From positions 3,570,731 through 3,634,730 of the forward strand of contig NZ_CP026004.1 in NCBI RefSeq assembly GCF_003086895.1: a stretch of DNA of 64,000 bases, read 5' to 3'. Source of the DNA: Stenotrophomonas sp. ESTM1D_MKCIP4_1 (GTDB taxonomy: Bacteria > Pseudomonadota > Gammaproteobacteria > Xanthomonadales > Xanthomonadaceae). Below, piece after piece: positions 31,621-40,559 of this stretch (positions are counted from its first letter, which is position 1; every line of letters starts with the position of its first letter). A program made the translations under genes and the position numbers. The notes under the pieces are model-generated. The model saw only the letters and a list, made by a program, of their open reading frames with translations. It was not told where the DNA came from and did not search any database.

Positions 31621-32895
31621 CGGTTCCACCAGGGCCACGGTGCGCTGCAGTGCCCCGCGGCCGTTGCTGACCAGCGCGCAGCCGGCCTGGGCCATGCCCG
31701 TGCGGGCGTCGATGTCACCCAGCAGGTGCTGCAGATGGTCACCCACGGCCTGCACGTCATCGCCGATGAGCAGAGCCCCGGCCTCACGCATGCGCCGGGA
31801 GATCTCCGAGAAGTTGTGCAGGTGCGGGCCGGTGACGGCCGCAGTGCCCATCGCGGCCGGCTCCAGCAGGTTGTGGCCGCCGATGGCCTGCAGGCTGCCG
31901 CCGACGAAGGCGACCTGCGCGCACGCGTAGAACGGCATCAACTCACCCAGCGTGTCGATGACGAAGACCTCGGTGCCGGCCTGCGGCCACTGCTGCGCGC
32001 GGCGGGTGGCCACCGACCAGCCCTGTTCGCGGGCCAGCGCTTCCACCTTGGGAAAACGCTCGGGGTGCCGCGGCGCCCACAGCAGCAGCAGATCCGGGCA
32101 CTGCTGACGCAGGCGACGATGCAGGTCGATCACCGCCTGCTCTTCGCCCTCGTGGGTGCTGGCAGCGATCCAGACCGGCCGCGAGGCAGGCACATCGCCA
32201 TGGAACGCGGCGACGAACGCGGCCACGTCCGGCGTGGCGATGTCGAACTTCAGGTTGCCCAGCGCCTGCACCTGTTCCGGCGCCGCACCCAGCTGCACGA
32301 AGCGCGCGGCGTCATCGTCCGATTGTGCAGCCACGCAGGTGACCGTGCGCAGCGCACGGCGGATGAGCGCAGCCAGCACCCGGTAGCCCCGCAGCGAGCG
32401 GGCCGACAGGCGGGCATTGAGGATGTACACCGGAATGCGACGGTCGCGGCAACCGAACAGCATGTTCGGCCACAGTTCGGTTTCCAGGATCAGGGCCAGG
32501 CTGGGCTGGAAGTGGCCGAGGAAGCGGTTGACGCTGCCGGGCACGTCGTACGGCAGGTACACGTGGTCCAGCGCATCGCCCCACAGCGCGCGCACCCGCT
32601 CCGAACCGGTCGGGGTGATGGTGGTGATGACCCAGCGGATATCCGGGCGCTGCTCGCGCAGGGCGTTGACCAGCGGCGCGGCGGCGTTGACTTCACCCAC
32701 CGAGACCGCGTGCAGCCAGACCCGCGGCTGGCCGGTCGGCTGCGGGTAGGACGCATAGCGTTCATCCCAGCGCCGGAAGTATTCACGGACCCGGAAACCG
32801 CGCCAGACCAGGTGGTACACGGTGATCGGCAGCAGGATGTAAAGCACGGCCGAGTACAGGCCGCGCAGGATCCATTCGACAGGGTCTTTGCGCAT
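31597..32895 (-). CDS. waaA: 3-deoxy-D-manno-octulosonic acid transferase
   Basis: A 432-residue GT30 enzyme that adds Kdo from CMP-Kdo to lipid IVA at the inner membrane. An N-terminal membrane anchor (about 8-28) precedes the two Rossmann-like domains. Signatures: VWLHAVSVGEVNAAAPLV, TTITPTGSERV, ETELWPNML, ASTHEGEEQ and the donor motif GGHNLLEPAAMG. The start at 32895 is 60 bases from the divergent lipid A acyltransferase start, so the two lipid A genes share a promoter region. Confidence 0.95.
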   Translation of the reverse strand: MRKDPVEWILRGLYSAVLYILLPITVYHLVWRGFRVREYFRRWDERYASYPQPTGQPRVWLHAVSVGEVNAAAPLVNALREQRPDIRWVITTITPTGSERVRALWGDALDHVYLPYDVPGSVNRFLGHFQPSLALILETELWPNMLFGCRDRRIPVYILNARLSARSLRGYRVLAALIRRALRTVTCVAAQSDDDAARFVQLGAAPEQVQALGNLKFDIATPDVAAFVAAFHGDVPASRPVWIAASTHEGEEQAVIDLHRRLRQQCPDLLLLWAPRHPERFPKVEALAREQGWSVATRRAQQWPQAGTEVFVIDTLGELMPFYACAQVAFVGGSLQAIGGHNLLEPAAMGTAAVTGPHLHNFSEISRRMREAGALLIGDDVQAVGDHLQHLLGDIDARTGMAQAGCALVSNGRGALQRTVALVEPHLPPPRS

Positions 32896-32955
32896 GCGGC
32901 AAGGATACGGGAGCCCCCCGGGAAAGACACGCGGCGGGGTTGGTAGAATGCCCGC

Positions 32956-33873
32956 ATGTCCGATGCCTCTACCGCCATCCGCCCGTCCCTGGCCGATCCC
33001 CGCAACTGGCCGATGTTCGCGGCCATGTTCGCCGCGTTCGGCATCGCCCGCCTGCCCTGGATGCTGCAGCGCGCGCTGGGCCGTGGCGTCGGCTGGATCA
33101 CCTGGCGCCTGCTCGGCAGCCGCCGCCGTGCCGCCGAGGTCAACCTCAAGCTGTGCTTCCCCGAGAAGGATGAGGCCTGGCGCAACCGCCTGGTGCGCGA
33201 CAGCTTCGACGCGCTCGGCGTGGGCATCTTCGAGTGCGCGCGTTCATGGTGGGGCAGCATCGACAGCATCCGCCCCCAGGTGCACATCGAAGGGGTGGAA
33301 CACCTCAAGCAGATGCAGGCCGAGGGGCGTGGCGTGCTGCTGGTGTCGGGCCACTTCATGACCCTGGAAATGTGCGGCCGCCTGCTGTGCGACCACGTCG
33401 ATCTGTCCGGCATGTACCGCAAGCACAAGAACCCGGTGTATGAGTGGGCGGTGAAGTTCGGCCGGCTGCGCTATGCCAAGGCGATGTACGCCAACGAAGA
33501 CATCCGTGCCACCGTGCGCCACCTGAAGAAGGGCGGCTTCCTGTGGTACGCGCCGGACCAGGACATGCGGGGCAAGGACACCGTGTTCGTGCCGTTCTTC
33601 GGCCACACCGCGGCCACCATCACCGCCACCCACCAGCTGGCGCGGATGACCGGCTGCGCGGTGATTCCCTACTTCCACCGTCGCGAAGGCGGGAAGTATT
33701 TCCTGAAGATCGGCGCGCCGCTGGACAACTTCCCCAGCGAGGACGTGGAAGCCGATACCACGCGGGTGAACCAGGCCATCGAACAGATGGTGCGCGAGGC
33801 GCCAGACCAGTACCTGTGGATCCACCGGCGGTTCAAGCGCCAGCCCGGCGGCCGCAGTGATTTCTACAAGTAG
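32956..33873 (+). CDS. Lipid A late acyltransferase (LpxL/HtrB family)
   Basis: A 305-residue inner-membrane protein that transfers a fatty acyl chain onto Kdo-lipid A. The catalytic H-x4-D/E motif is SGHFMTLEM. Other family pieces are AAEVNLKLCFPE, WYAPDQDMRGKDTVFVPFFG and QYLWIHRRFKRQPGG. Which position it acylates (LpxL-, LpxM- or LpxP-like) cannot be told. ATG at 32956 with the divergent waaA promoter region upstream. The TAG stop coincides with the GTAG end of a REP. Confidence 0.92.
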   Translation: MSDASTAIRPSLADPRNWPMFAAMFAAFGIARLPWMLQRALGRGVGWITWRLLGSRRRAAEVNLKLCFPEKDEAWRNRLVRDSFDALGVGIFECARSWWGSIDSIRPQVHIEGVEHLKQMQAEGRGVLLVSGHFMTLEMCGRLLCDHVDLSGMYRKHKNPVYEWAVKFGRLRYAKAMYANEDIRATVRHLKKGGFLWYAPDQDMRGKDTVFVPFFGHTAATITATHQLARMTGCAVIPYFHRREGGKYFLKIGAPLDNFPSEDVEADTTRVNQAIEQMVREAPDQYLWIHRRFKRQPGGRSDFYK

Positions 33874-33892
33874 ATCCACGCCATGCGTGGAT
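33870..33892 (+). repeat. SMAG-type REP (GTAG orientation)
   Basis: GTAGATCCACGCCATGCGTGG plus AT: the palindrome ATCCACGC/GCGTGGAT with the GTAG foot typical of Stenotrophomonas REPs. Its TAG is the stop codon of the lipid A acyltransferase. Together with the inverted copy at 34437-34459 it brackets the RAYT gene. Confidence 0.85.
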
Positions 33893-33915
33893 GATTTTCG
33901 CGCGGTGCCAGCGGA

Positions 33916-34365
33916 TTACAACGGCCACCGGCACCACGCGTAGGGATACTCCCCCACCACGCATGCCAACCCGGCGCGGACCGGATTGGCCATGATGTAC
34001 ATGGCTTTCTCGTGTAGTGACTCGTCGGTCCGCACCGCGTGGTCGTGGTAGCCGTGCTGCCAGAGTGCACCGCGCCGGCCCAGCTGCTGGTTCAGCAGGC
34101 GGCTGCTGCGGGATTTGAGCAGCGACATGCACTCGGCCAGGGTGCCCTTATGCAGTTCCATCAACCAGTGCAGGTGGTCGGGCATCACCACCCAGGACAG
34201 GCTGTGGCTGAGCCCGGCGCGTTCCACGAAGCGCAGTGCATCGACCAGGATCGCCACGTTGGCGGCATCGTCGAAGAAGGGTTCACGGCCCGCGGTGGCC
34301 GTGGTCAGCAGGTATACGTTATCCGTGCTGGAGTAACGACCGTAGCGGAGTCGGGGGCTGGCCAT
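33916..34365 (-). CDS. REP-associated tyrosine transposase (RAYT)
   Basis: A 149-residue Y1/HUH single-strand nuclease of the TnpA_REP class. The HUH motif is PDHLHW with His64 and His66; the likely nucleophile is Tyr123 in MYIMANPVRAGL. It is flanked on both sides by inverted SMAG palindromes, its presumed substrates. The start at 34365 is chosen because the longer frame to 34446 begins inside a REP; neither start has a strong ribosome site. All key residues are present, so it looks intact. Confidence 0.88.
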   Translation of the reverse strand: MASPRLRYGRYSSTDNVYLLTTATAGREPFFDDAANVAILVDALRFVERAGLSHSLSWVVMPDHLHWLMELHKGTLAECMSLLKSRSSRLLNQQLGRRGALWQHGYHDHAVRTDESLHEKAMYIMANPVRAGLACVVGEYPYAWCRWPL

Positions 34366-34436
34366 GTGCCCAGCGTGCGGCAGGTGCGGGAACGCCGCTA
34401 TTGGGCGTTTACCCGTTGCGGCGTCGGGAAAGCTCC

Positions 34437-34459
34437 ATCCACGCATGGCGTGGATCTAC
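34437..34459 (-). repeat. SMAG-type REP, inverted copy beside RAYT
   Basis: ATCCACGCATGGCGTGGATCTAC, the minus-strand version of GTAGATCCACGCCATGCGTGG. It lies just upstream of the RAYT start and forms an inverted pair with 33870-33892. Confidence 0.85.
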
Positions 34460-34462
34460 TGC

Positions 34463-34666
34463 AATCGTCACCCGTGAATCCACGTCGCGCATACATGCGC
34501 GATCATCGGTAGATCCACGCCATGCGTGGATGCACCATCACGCGGCCTTCGGCACGTCATCCGGAATCGTCACCCGTGAATCCACGTCGCGCGTACATGC
34601 GCGATCATCGGTAGATCCACGCCACGCGTGGATGCACGATCACGCGGTCTTCAGCGCTTCATCCGG
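34463..34666. repeat. 102-base tandem duplication with SMAG REPs and a gene 3' end
   Basis: Two copies in tandem: 34463-34564 and 34565-34666. Each starts AATCGTCACCCGTGAATCCA, has CGCGC(A/G)TACATGCGCG, then a SMAG REP (34509-34531 and 34611-34633), then TCACGCGG(C/T)CTTC...TCATCCGG. In the second copy that last part is the true 3' end of the O-antigen ligase-like gene (stop at 34640); in the first copy it is a decayed duplicate, reading PDDVPKAA-stop instead of PDEALKTA-stop on the minus strand. Confidence 0.85.
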
Positions 34667-35971
34667 TTCGCGGGCCAGCAGGGTGCCGACGAACAGCGCG
34701 GCCAGCAGCACGGTTACGCCGCCCCAGAACGCGGAATAGAACGCCAGATGGGTATTGAGCGGGAACACCGTGGCGGCAAGCGCCAGCATCGCCGGGCGTG
34801 CGCGCTCGCGTGCCGCCGGCGGTGCGAAGCGCCAGGCGCGCCAGGCCTGGGCGACAGCCGCCAGCCACAGCAGCAGGCCCAGCACACCGGTTTCAGCAAG
34901 GATTTCCAGCACGATCTGGTGCGCGTGCAGCGCCGGTTCGGCACCCCACACTGCAGGCCCCTGGTCATCGACGCATTGCGGGTAGGCATCGCGGAAGCCG
35001 CGTGCGCCCACGCCATTGATCGGGTGTCCGGCAATCATGCAGCCGGCCGCACTCCAGATGCGTCCGCGCCCGGACAGCGCCTGATCGACGCCATCGCTGC
35101 CGCCCTCCCAGGCCATCGCCGTGCGCGCCACGCGCTCGCGCAGCTGCGGCACGCTGGCGGTCAGCGCCGCCGATGCCAATACGCCGGCCAGCGCCAGCAG
35201 GCCCAGCCGCTTCCAGCCGAGTTGGCGAACACCGCTGTACACCACGATCACCGCGAAGGTGATCCAGGACGCGCGTGAGCCGGCCAGCAGCAGCACGATG
35301 GCCAGCGCAGCACCTGCCAGCAGCCAGCCCGGCGTGCCGAAGCGGCGCGCGGCCGGCAGCAGCAGGAACGGCGAGAGGCTGGCCAGCACCTGGCCGAACT
35401 TCAGGTTGCAGGGGCCCAACGGACCGCTGAGGCGGTCGGCCAGGACCATTTCCTCGGCCGGGCACAACGCATGACCGCTGATCGCCAGCTTCAGCTGCTG
35501 CAACGACCAGAACCACGGGCTGCTGCCCACCACCGCCTGCACCAGTGCGTCCAAGGTCCACAGGCCGGTGATCAGCGCCAGCCCGCCGAAGATCAGGCGG
35601 CGCCGCTGCGGAGTGGCCACCGCGATGGCCACCAACCACATGAAAGGCAGGTAGCGCAGTCCGGCGGCGGCCTTGGTCCACGATGCGGCGGGATCGATCG
35701 CATCGAAGGCAGAGAACGCCTGCGGCAGCCAGTAGCCGAGGAACAGGATCGAGGTCAGTGCCCACGCGGCGGGGGTCAGCAGGTGCGGGCGGTGCTGCAG
35801 GCGGCGCACGATCATGCGCACCGCGGCGTACACCGCGCCAAGACCGAGCACCGTTTCGGCGATGCCCGGCAGCGGCCACAGCGCCACGTAGGCCAGCACC
35901 CACCACGGCGCCCAGCGGCCCGCGCGGTCTTCACCCGCCTGGGGGGCGATGTCAGCCTGCAAGGTCGGCAT
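34640..35971 (-). CDS. O-antigen ligase / Wzy-like membrane protein
   Basis: A 443-residue polytopic membrane protein with about 11-12 helices and a large periplasmic loop between the late helices, the Wzy_C pattern shared by O-antigen ligases (WaaL) and polymerases. The loop carries SGRGRIWSAAG and HPINGVGARGFRDAY...HAHQIVLEILAETG, matching the conserved Arg and His-rich region. It probably joins or polymerises surface glycans. Start ATG at 35971 lies 20 bases inside the upstream glycosyltransferase gene, so they are coupled. Its 3' end is part of a tandem duplication. Confidence 0.85.
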   Translation of the reverse strand: MPTLQADIAPQAGEDRAGRWAPWWVLAYVALWPLPGIAETVLGLGAVYAAVRMIVRRLQHRPHLLTPAAWALTSILFLGYWLPQAFSAFDAIDPAASWTKAAAGLRYLPFMWLVAIAVATPQRRRLIFGGLALITGLWTLDALVQAVVGSSPWFWSLQQLKLAISGHALCPAEEMVLADRLSGPLGPCNLKFGQVLASLSPFLLLPAARRFGTPGWLLAGAALAIVLLLAGSRASWITFAVIVVYSGVRQLGWKRLGLLALAGVLASAALTASVPQLRERVARTAMAWEGGSDGVDQALSGRGRIWSAAGCMIAGHPINGVGARGFRDAYPQCVDDQGPAVWGAEPALHAHQIVLEILAETGVLGLLLWLAAVAQAWRAWRFAPPAARERARPAMLALAATVFPLNTHLAFYSAFWGGVTVLLAALFVGTLLAREPDEALKTA

Positions 35972-37067
35972 AGAGACGGAGGGTATCGCGCTGCATGGCC
36001 TGCAGGGTAAACGGGATACGGGCCGGCAAGGAGGGCGGCTGCGCCAGCAGGGCCAGGGCACGTTCACCCAGGGCCCGTGCATCGCCCAGCGGCACGGCGC
36101 CGGCCGGTTGCAGCTGCTGCAGCAGTTCGCCCACGCCACCATGGTCCCAGCCCAGCACGGGGCGGCCGACCGACAGCGCTTCGACCACGGTACGGCCGAA
36201 TGCCTCGGGCTTGTCCGACAGCTGCAGCACCAGATCGCTGGCAGCATAAGCCTGCGCGATGCGTGCGGTCGGCGGCGTGATCTGCACCGCCTCGGCCACG
36301 CCCAGCGCGGCCGCCTGGCGGCGCAGCTCCGCGACGTAGGCTTCGCGCCCCGGCTCGTCGGCACCCAGCATCCACAGCTGCGCCGGAACCCCGGCCGCGC
36401 GCACGTCAGCCAGCAGCTGCAGCGCATGCGCATGCCCCTTCAGGCGGGTGCCCCGGCCCGGCAGCAGCAGCAACGGGCCGTCCTGCTGGGCCAGCCACGG
36501 GTAGTCGCGGGCCAGGGCCAGTCGCGGCCGGCGGTCCGTGCGCGCCACGCGCGGGAACTGGCTGACGTCGACGCCACGCGGAATGACCTGCAGGGTCTGC
36601 TCCGGCACTGTCGGGTAATGCTGGCGCACGTACCCGCGGACGGTGTTGGACACGCAGATGACGCGCTCACCGCTGGTCATCACGGCGCTGTAGCGGCTGG
36701 GCGAGTTGAGGCCGTGCACCGTGGTCACCCAGTGCGGGCGCTGTGCCACCGGCATCGCGCGGATCGCGTACAGGCCCAGCCACGCCGGCAGGCGCGAGCG
36801 GGCATGCACGATGTCCGCGCCGACCTCGGCGAACAACCGCCGCAGGGTGGGCAGGTGGCGCAGGGTCAGCAGCGATTTGCGGCCGATGTCGAGGGTGAGG
36901 TGTTCAGCACCGCTGTCCAGCAGCGGCTGCACCAGGCGGCCACCGGCGGAAACCACCAGCGCACGATGGTCGGCGGCGACCAGCGCCGCAGCGATCTCCA
37001 GCGTCGAGCGCTCGACGCCACCGGAGTGCAGCGCCGGCAGCAACTGCACCACGGTCAGTCGGCGCAT
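35952..37067 (-). CDS. GT4-family glycosyltransferase
   Basis: A 371-residue GT-B enzyme. The N-terminal acceptor domain begins VVQLLPALHSGGVERSTLEIA (glycine-rich loop), and the C-terminal donor domain has the E-x7-E motif in EAFGRTVVEALSVGRPVLG. Most similar in layout to lipopolysaccharide core transferases of the WaaG/RfaB type. It sits between a small zinc-finger gene and the O-antigen ligase-like gene, all leftward, so it probably adds a core or O-unit sugar. Sugar and linkage unknown. Confidence 0.88.
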   Translation of the reverse strand: MRRLTVVQLLPALHSGGVERSTLEIAAALVAADHRALVVSAGGRLVQPLLDSGAEHLTLDIGRKSLLTLRHLPTLRRLFAEVGADIVHARSRLPAWLGLYAIRAMPVAQRPHWVTTVHGLNSPSRYSAVMTSGERVICVSNTVRGYVRQHYPTVPEQTLQVIPRGVDVSQFPRVARTDRRPRLALARDYPWLAQQDGPLLLLPGRGTRLKGHAHALQLLADVRAAGVPAQLWMLGADEPGREAYVAELRRQAAALGVAEAVQITPPTARIAQAYAASDLVLQLSDKPEAFGRTVVEALSVGRPVLGWDHGGVGELLQQLQPAGAVPLGDARALGERALALLAQPPSLPARIPFTLQAMQRDTLRLYADLAG

Positions 37068-37079
37068 CGAGGGGCCTGC

Positions 37080-37277
37080 TTAGTCGGCCAGCACGAAGGT
37101 GGAACCGCAGTACGGGCACTGCGCTTCGCCGTTGGGCTCGTCTTCGATCGGCAGGTACACGCGCGGATGCGAGTTCCACAGCGCCATTTCCGGGGTCGGG
37201 CAGCTCAGCGGCAGGTCGCTGCGGTGCACGGTGTAGCGCTTTTCGGCGTTGGCGGGCGCGGTGGCGGTATGGCTCAT
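37080..37277 (-). CDS. Small zinc-finger protein (CHCC type)
   Basis: A 65-residue protein. Cys26, His37 and the closing CPYC (Cys54, Cys57) give the C-x-H-x-C-x2-C zinc site of the zf-CHCC family, related to the NDUFS6 zinc domain. The spacing SCP...SHPRVYLPIE...CPYCGSTF is typical. Function in bacteria is not established. The gene stops 12 bases before the glycosyltransferase start, so they form one unit. ATG at 37277. Confidence 0.85.
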   Translation of the reverse strand: MSHTATAPANAEKRYTVHRSDLPLSCPTPEMALWNSHPRVYLPIEDEPNGEAQCPYCGSTFVLAD

Positions 37278-37396
37278 GGCGGGTGTCGATGAACGGATTG
37301 CGAGGCCTGCGATTCTAGCACCTTGGGGCGGCGCCCCGGCCGCCCCTGCCCTTTGCCCGTTCAAGCCCCCCGGGCGTACCCGAGGGGCCGGCCGCC

Positions 37397-40138
37397 CTAC
37401 TGGAAGTCCAGCGACAGTTCCAGGAAGGCCGAGCGCCCATAGGCGTTGTAGATGCCCTGGTCGTAATACGGCCAGTTGCCGTTGCTGCGGTCGATCGGCG
37501 GCATCTCGTCGGTCAGGTTGTTCACGGTCAGCAGCAGGCTGGCCAGATCGTTGATGCGGTAGCCGACGGTGGCATTCCAGGTGGTCCACGGGCCGATGTT
37601 GCGCTGCTCGCCCCGGCTGTCCCAGGTGGGCGCGTTGCGCACGCCGAACGCGCTGGCGGTGAACGGCCCGCGCGTCCAGTTCACGCCCAACGTGGCGCGG
37701 TACTGCAGTTCGTTGGAGTTGCCGCAGCACAGCTGGTCATACACCGGATCGCCTTCCTTGTCCTGGGTGGTGTGCTTGAGCGGCCGGTAATAGCCGGCGT
37801 TGACGGCGAAATCACCGGCCGACTGCGTGCCCCAGCGATAGTCCAGCGCTGCCTGCACGCCGTTCTGGCGCTGGCTGGCGATGTTGATCGGGTACGAGAA
37901 CACCTTGTCCACGCCGTTGGGGTTGAGCGGATCGGTGGCGGGCTTGCGCTGCACCTGCCCCAGCACCTGCTGGCAGGTGGGCGAGTTGATGTCGAACCGG
38001 GTCTGCCCGTTTTCCGATACGCCCAGCCGGCAGTTGGCCTCGGTGTCGAGAATGCTGTCGGTGCCCAGGATGCGCACTTCGTTCTCGATGACCACCGAGT
38101 TGTAGTCCACCGACAGCGTCAAGGCGTTGTCCAGCGTCGACCACACCACGCCATAGGTGAAGGTGCGCGCGGTGATGTCCTTCAGGTCGCGGTTGCCGGT
38201 GCTGGAGGACAGTACGGACAGGCCGGACTGATCGCACTCATCGAAGTTGTCGGAGGTGTACCCGGCCTGCCGGCATTGGTAGAGATCGGTGTTGGTGGTG
38301 TAGCCACTGCTTTCGCGCGAGAACAGGTAGAACATGTCCGGCGAGCGGAACGCGGTGGCGTAGCTGCCGCGCAGCAGCAGCGACTCGATCGGCCGGTATT
38401 CCAGGCCCAGCTTCCAGGTGGCTTTGCCGTTGCCGCCACCGCCCTGCAGCGCGTACTTGTCGTAGCGCCCGGAGAGGTTGGCGCTGAACGTATCGACGAT
38501 CGGCACCTGCAGCTCGGCACCCAGCGCGTACAGGTCACGCTGGCCCTGCGCGGAGGTGCCTGCGGTCTGGCCGCGGAACAGCACGCCCGCATTGGGGTCG
38601 GCCGACTGGTTGAAGAATTTCTCGCGCTGGCCCTGCGCGATCAACGCGAAGCCGACGTCGCCGGCCGGCAGGGTGAACAGCGAGCGGTCGGTCAGCAGTG
38701 CGGTCACGGCCGTGCGCGAGGCACTGGATGCGGCACGGTTGAGGCCGCTGAAACGGTTGTAGTCCTCACGGGTGATCGGCTGGTACAGCCGTGACAGGTC
38801 CGGTGCGTAGACCTCATAGCCATCCTGCATGCCCAGCATCGGCCCGAGGTAGTAATCGTCCACGCCCCCCTTGGCCAGGAAATCGGTGGATTTGCGGGTG
38901 ACATCGGTGCTGGAACGGTTGACGTAGACGTCGTAGTCGAAGCCCCCCAGTACGCCGCGCACGCCGGCGGTGACATTCAGCGAGCGCGTGTAGACACGCT
39001 GGTCCTTGGCATCCAGCCCGACTTCCTCGGGCGCATAGATGCGCTGCCATTGTTCAAACTGCCCGCTGGTCTGGTTGTAGAAGGTCTTGTTCCAGAACGG
39101 GCTGCCACCGCTGTAGGTGGGCCGGCTGAAGCCGAACAGGATGTCCGAATACAGCTCGGTATCCTCGCTCAGGTGATAGCGCAGGAACGTGGTGGCGTTG
39201 ACGTCCTGGCTGGCGTTGTACAGCGAAGCGGTGCCGACGTTGTCGGGGCTGCCGCAGTAGTAGCCACCGCCGGAGATATCGCGGTGCGCGTACACGGTGC
39301 TGCCGCCGAACAGGTCCGCCAAGGGCGCGCAGGTGGCTGCGCCCGGGTCGATGTAGGCGTTGGGGCCCATGCGCATGCGCAGGAAGCTGCGCGAGGGATC
39401 CTGCGGGCCGGTCGGGTTGTCGTTGACGCTGTCGATGCGGCTGCGATCGAAGGCGTAGATCGCCTTCTGGTTGGTGTACTCCAGCCCGTAGCTGATATCG
39501 AGGTTGCCGAAGCTCTGACCGCTGCTGGCGCTGAAGCGCTGGCTGGAGCCGCCGCCCTGGCTGTAGCCGCCGACGCGGTAACGCAGGTGGGTACCTTCCA
39601 CGCGGTCCTTCAGCACGATGTTGACCACGCCGGCAATGGCCGAGGAGCCATACACCGACGACTGGCCACCGGTCAGCACGTCGATGCGCTCGACCATGCC
39701 CAGCGGGATGTTGGCGATGTCGGCGATGCTGGTGTTGCCGTTGTAGGCCAGCGGATAGCTGTTGATCGGCCGCCCGTTGATGAGGGTGAGGGTGTAGCTG
39801 GGGTCCAGGCCGAACAGGCTGATGGTCTTGGCGCCCGGAGTGTAGAACCCGGTGCCCTGCGAATCCTGCACGGAACCATTGGACACCGGCAGCGAGCGCA
39901 GCGCGTCGAACACGGTGGTGAAGCCCTGCGCCTGGATCTGCTCGGCGGTGATGGTGGTGACCGGCGAGGGCCCCTCCACCTGCGCGCGCGGGATGAGCGA
40001 ACCGGTGACCGTGACCGCGTCCAGATCGCGGGTGCGTGGCGGATCAGCGCCCTCGCCCGGCGGGGTGGACTGGGCCTGCGCGGCAAGCGGCGACAACAGC
40101 AACGACGACATCAACAACGACAACAACCGAGGTTTCAT
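37397..40138 (-). CDS. TonB-dependent outer-membrane receptor
   Basis: A 913-residue receptor with a signal peptide (1-22, ending AQAQ). The TonB box region is near DLDAVTVTGSLIPR; the plug follows (SPVTTITAEQIQAQG, then IDVLTGGQSSVYGSSAIAGVVNIVL), then a 22-strand barrel ending LELSLDFQ with Phe as the penultimate residue. Ligand unknown. Divergence from a secreted mannosidase gene suggests import of glycans released from glycoproteins. ATG at 40138 follows GGAGAG. A good promoter lies about 150 bases upstream, giving a long leader. Confidence 0.9.
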   Translation of the reverse strand: MKPRLLSLLMSSLLLSPLAAQAQSTPPGEGADPPRTRDLDAVTVTGSLIPRAQVEGPSPVTTITAEQIQAQGFTTVFDALRSLPVSNGSVQDSQGTGFYTPGAKTISLFGLDPSYTLTLINGRPINSYPLAYNGNTSIADIANIPLGMVERIDVLTGGQSSVYGSSAIAGVVNIVLKDRVEGTHLRYRVGGYSQGGGSSQRFSASSGQSFGNLDISYGLEYTNQKAIYAFDRSRIDSVNDNPTGPQDPSRSFLRMRMGPNAYIDPGAATCAPLADLFGGSTVYAHRDISGGGYYCGSPDNVGTASLYNASQDVNATTFLRYHLSEDTELYSDILFGFSRPTYSGGSPFWNKTFYNQTSGQFEQWQRIYAPEEVGLDAKDQRVYTRSLNVTAGVRGVLGGFDYDVYVNRSSTDVTRKSTDFLAKGGVDDYYLGPMLGMQDGYEVYAPDLSRLYQPITREDYNRFSGLNRAASSASRTAVTALLTDRSLFTLPAGDVGFALIAQGQREKFFNQSADPNAGVLFRGQTAGTSAQGQRDLYALGAELQVPIVDTFSANLSGRYDKYALQGGGGNGKATWKLGLEYRPIESLLLRGSYATAFRSPDMFYLFSRESSGYTTNTDLYQCRQAGYTSDNFDECDQSGLSVLSSSTGNRDLKDITARTFTYGVVWSTLDNALTLSVDYNSVVIENEVRILGTDSILDTEANCRLGVSENGQTRFDINSPTCQQVLGQVQRKPATDPLNPNGVDKVFSYPINIASQRQNGVQAALDYRWGTQSAGDFAVNAGYYRPLKHTTQDKEGDPVYDQLCCGNSNELQYRATLGVNWTRGPFTASAFGVRNAPTWDSRGEQRNIGPWTTWNATVGYRINDLASLLLTVNNLTDEMPPIDRSNGNWPYYDQGIYNAYGRSAFLELSLDFQ

Positions 40139-40293
40139 CAAGCTCTCTCCAGAGACGGATGACGGTCCTGCCGGTGGGGGGGCGGACGGGAGGGTCGTGG
40201 ATGGACGGCAGTGGCGGGCAACAACGGGGTGGCGATGGGGCCAGCCCGGATCAGGACATGCGGGACATTCCGGTGCGGGGGATGCGCTGGCAC

Positions 40294-40360
40294 TTTTAAA
40301 TCGATCCAAGCCACCCTGTCAATAATTTGAAATGAAACGGTTTTGCCCGATTTGGATCGA
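40294..40360. promoter_or_regulatory. Divergent promoter region of the TonB receptor and GH92 genes
   Basis: Minus strand: TTGACA (40317-40322), 17-base spacer, TTAAAA (40294-40299), a strong sigma-70 promoter for the receptor. AAACGGTTT (40335-40343) is a dyad with AAAC/GTTT halves, like operators of LacI-family sugar regulators. TTGGATCGA occurs in mirror image at 40301-40309 and 40352-40360. No regulator gene is adjacent. The rest of 40139-40559 shows no gene. Confidence 0.55.
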
Positions 40361-40559
40361 ACTAATTGCACTTGTCAGGGGGCAATGGGCTGAGGCAGGA
40401 TCGGGACGATTCCGACCCTGACCCGATCGCATGGCCCGCCCCCCACCGGACCGGCATCGCCCCTTTCCACTGCCCCCCCGGGCGGCGGGCGCGATGCTGT
40501 CCGAGGTGCGTGCCGATGCGGGTTCTGCCTGCCGCCTGCCTTACCCCGGGAGACCTTGC

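Noticed and set aside
34366..34446. Longer RAYT start
   Set aside because: The ATG at 34446 is part of a SMAG palindrome and the added residues do not match RAYT N-termini.
34463..34666. CRISPR-like repeat
   Set aside because: Only two long tandem copies, no short repeats with unique spacers, no cas genes; it is a segment duplication.
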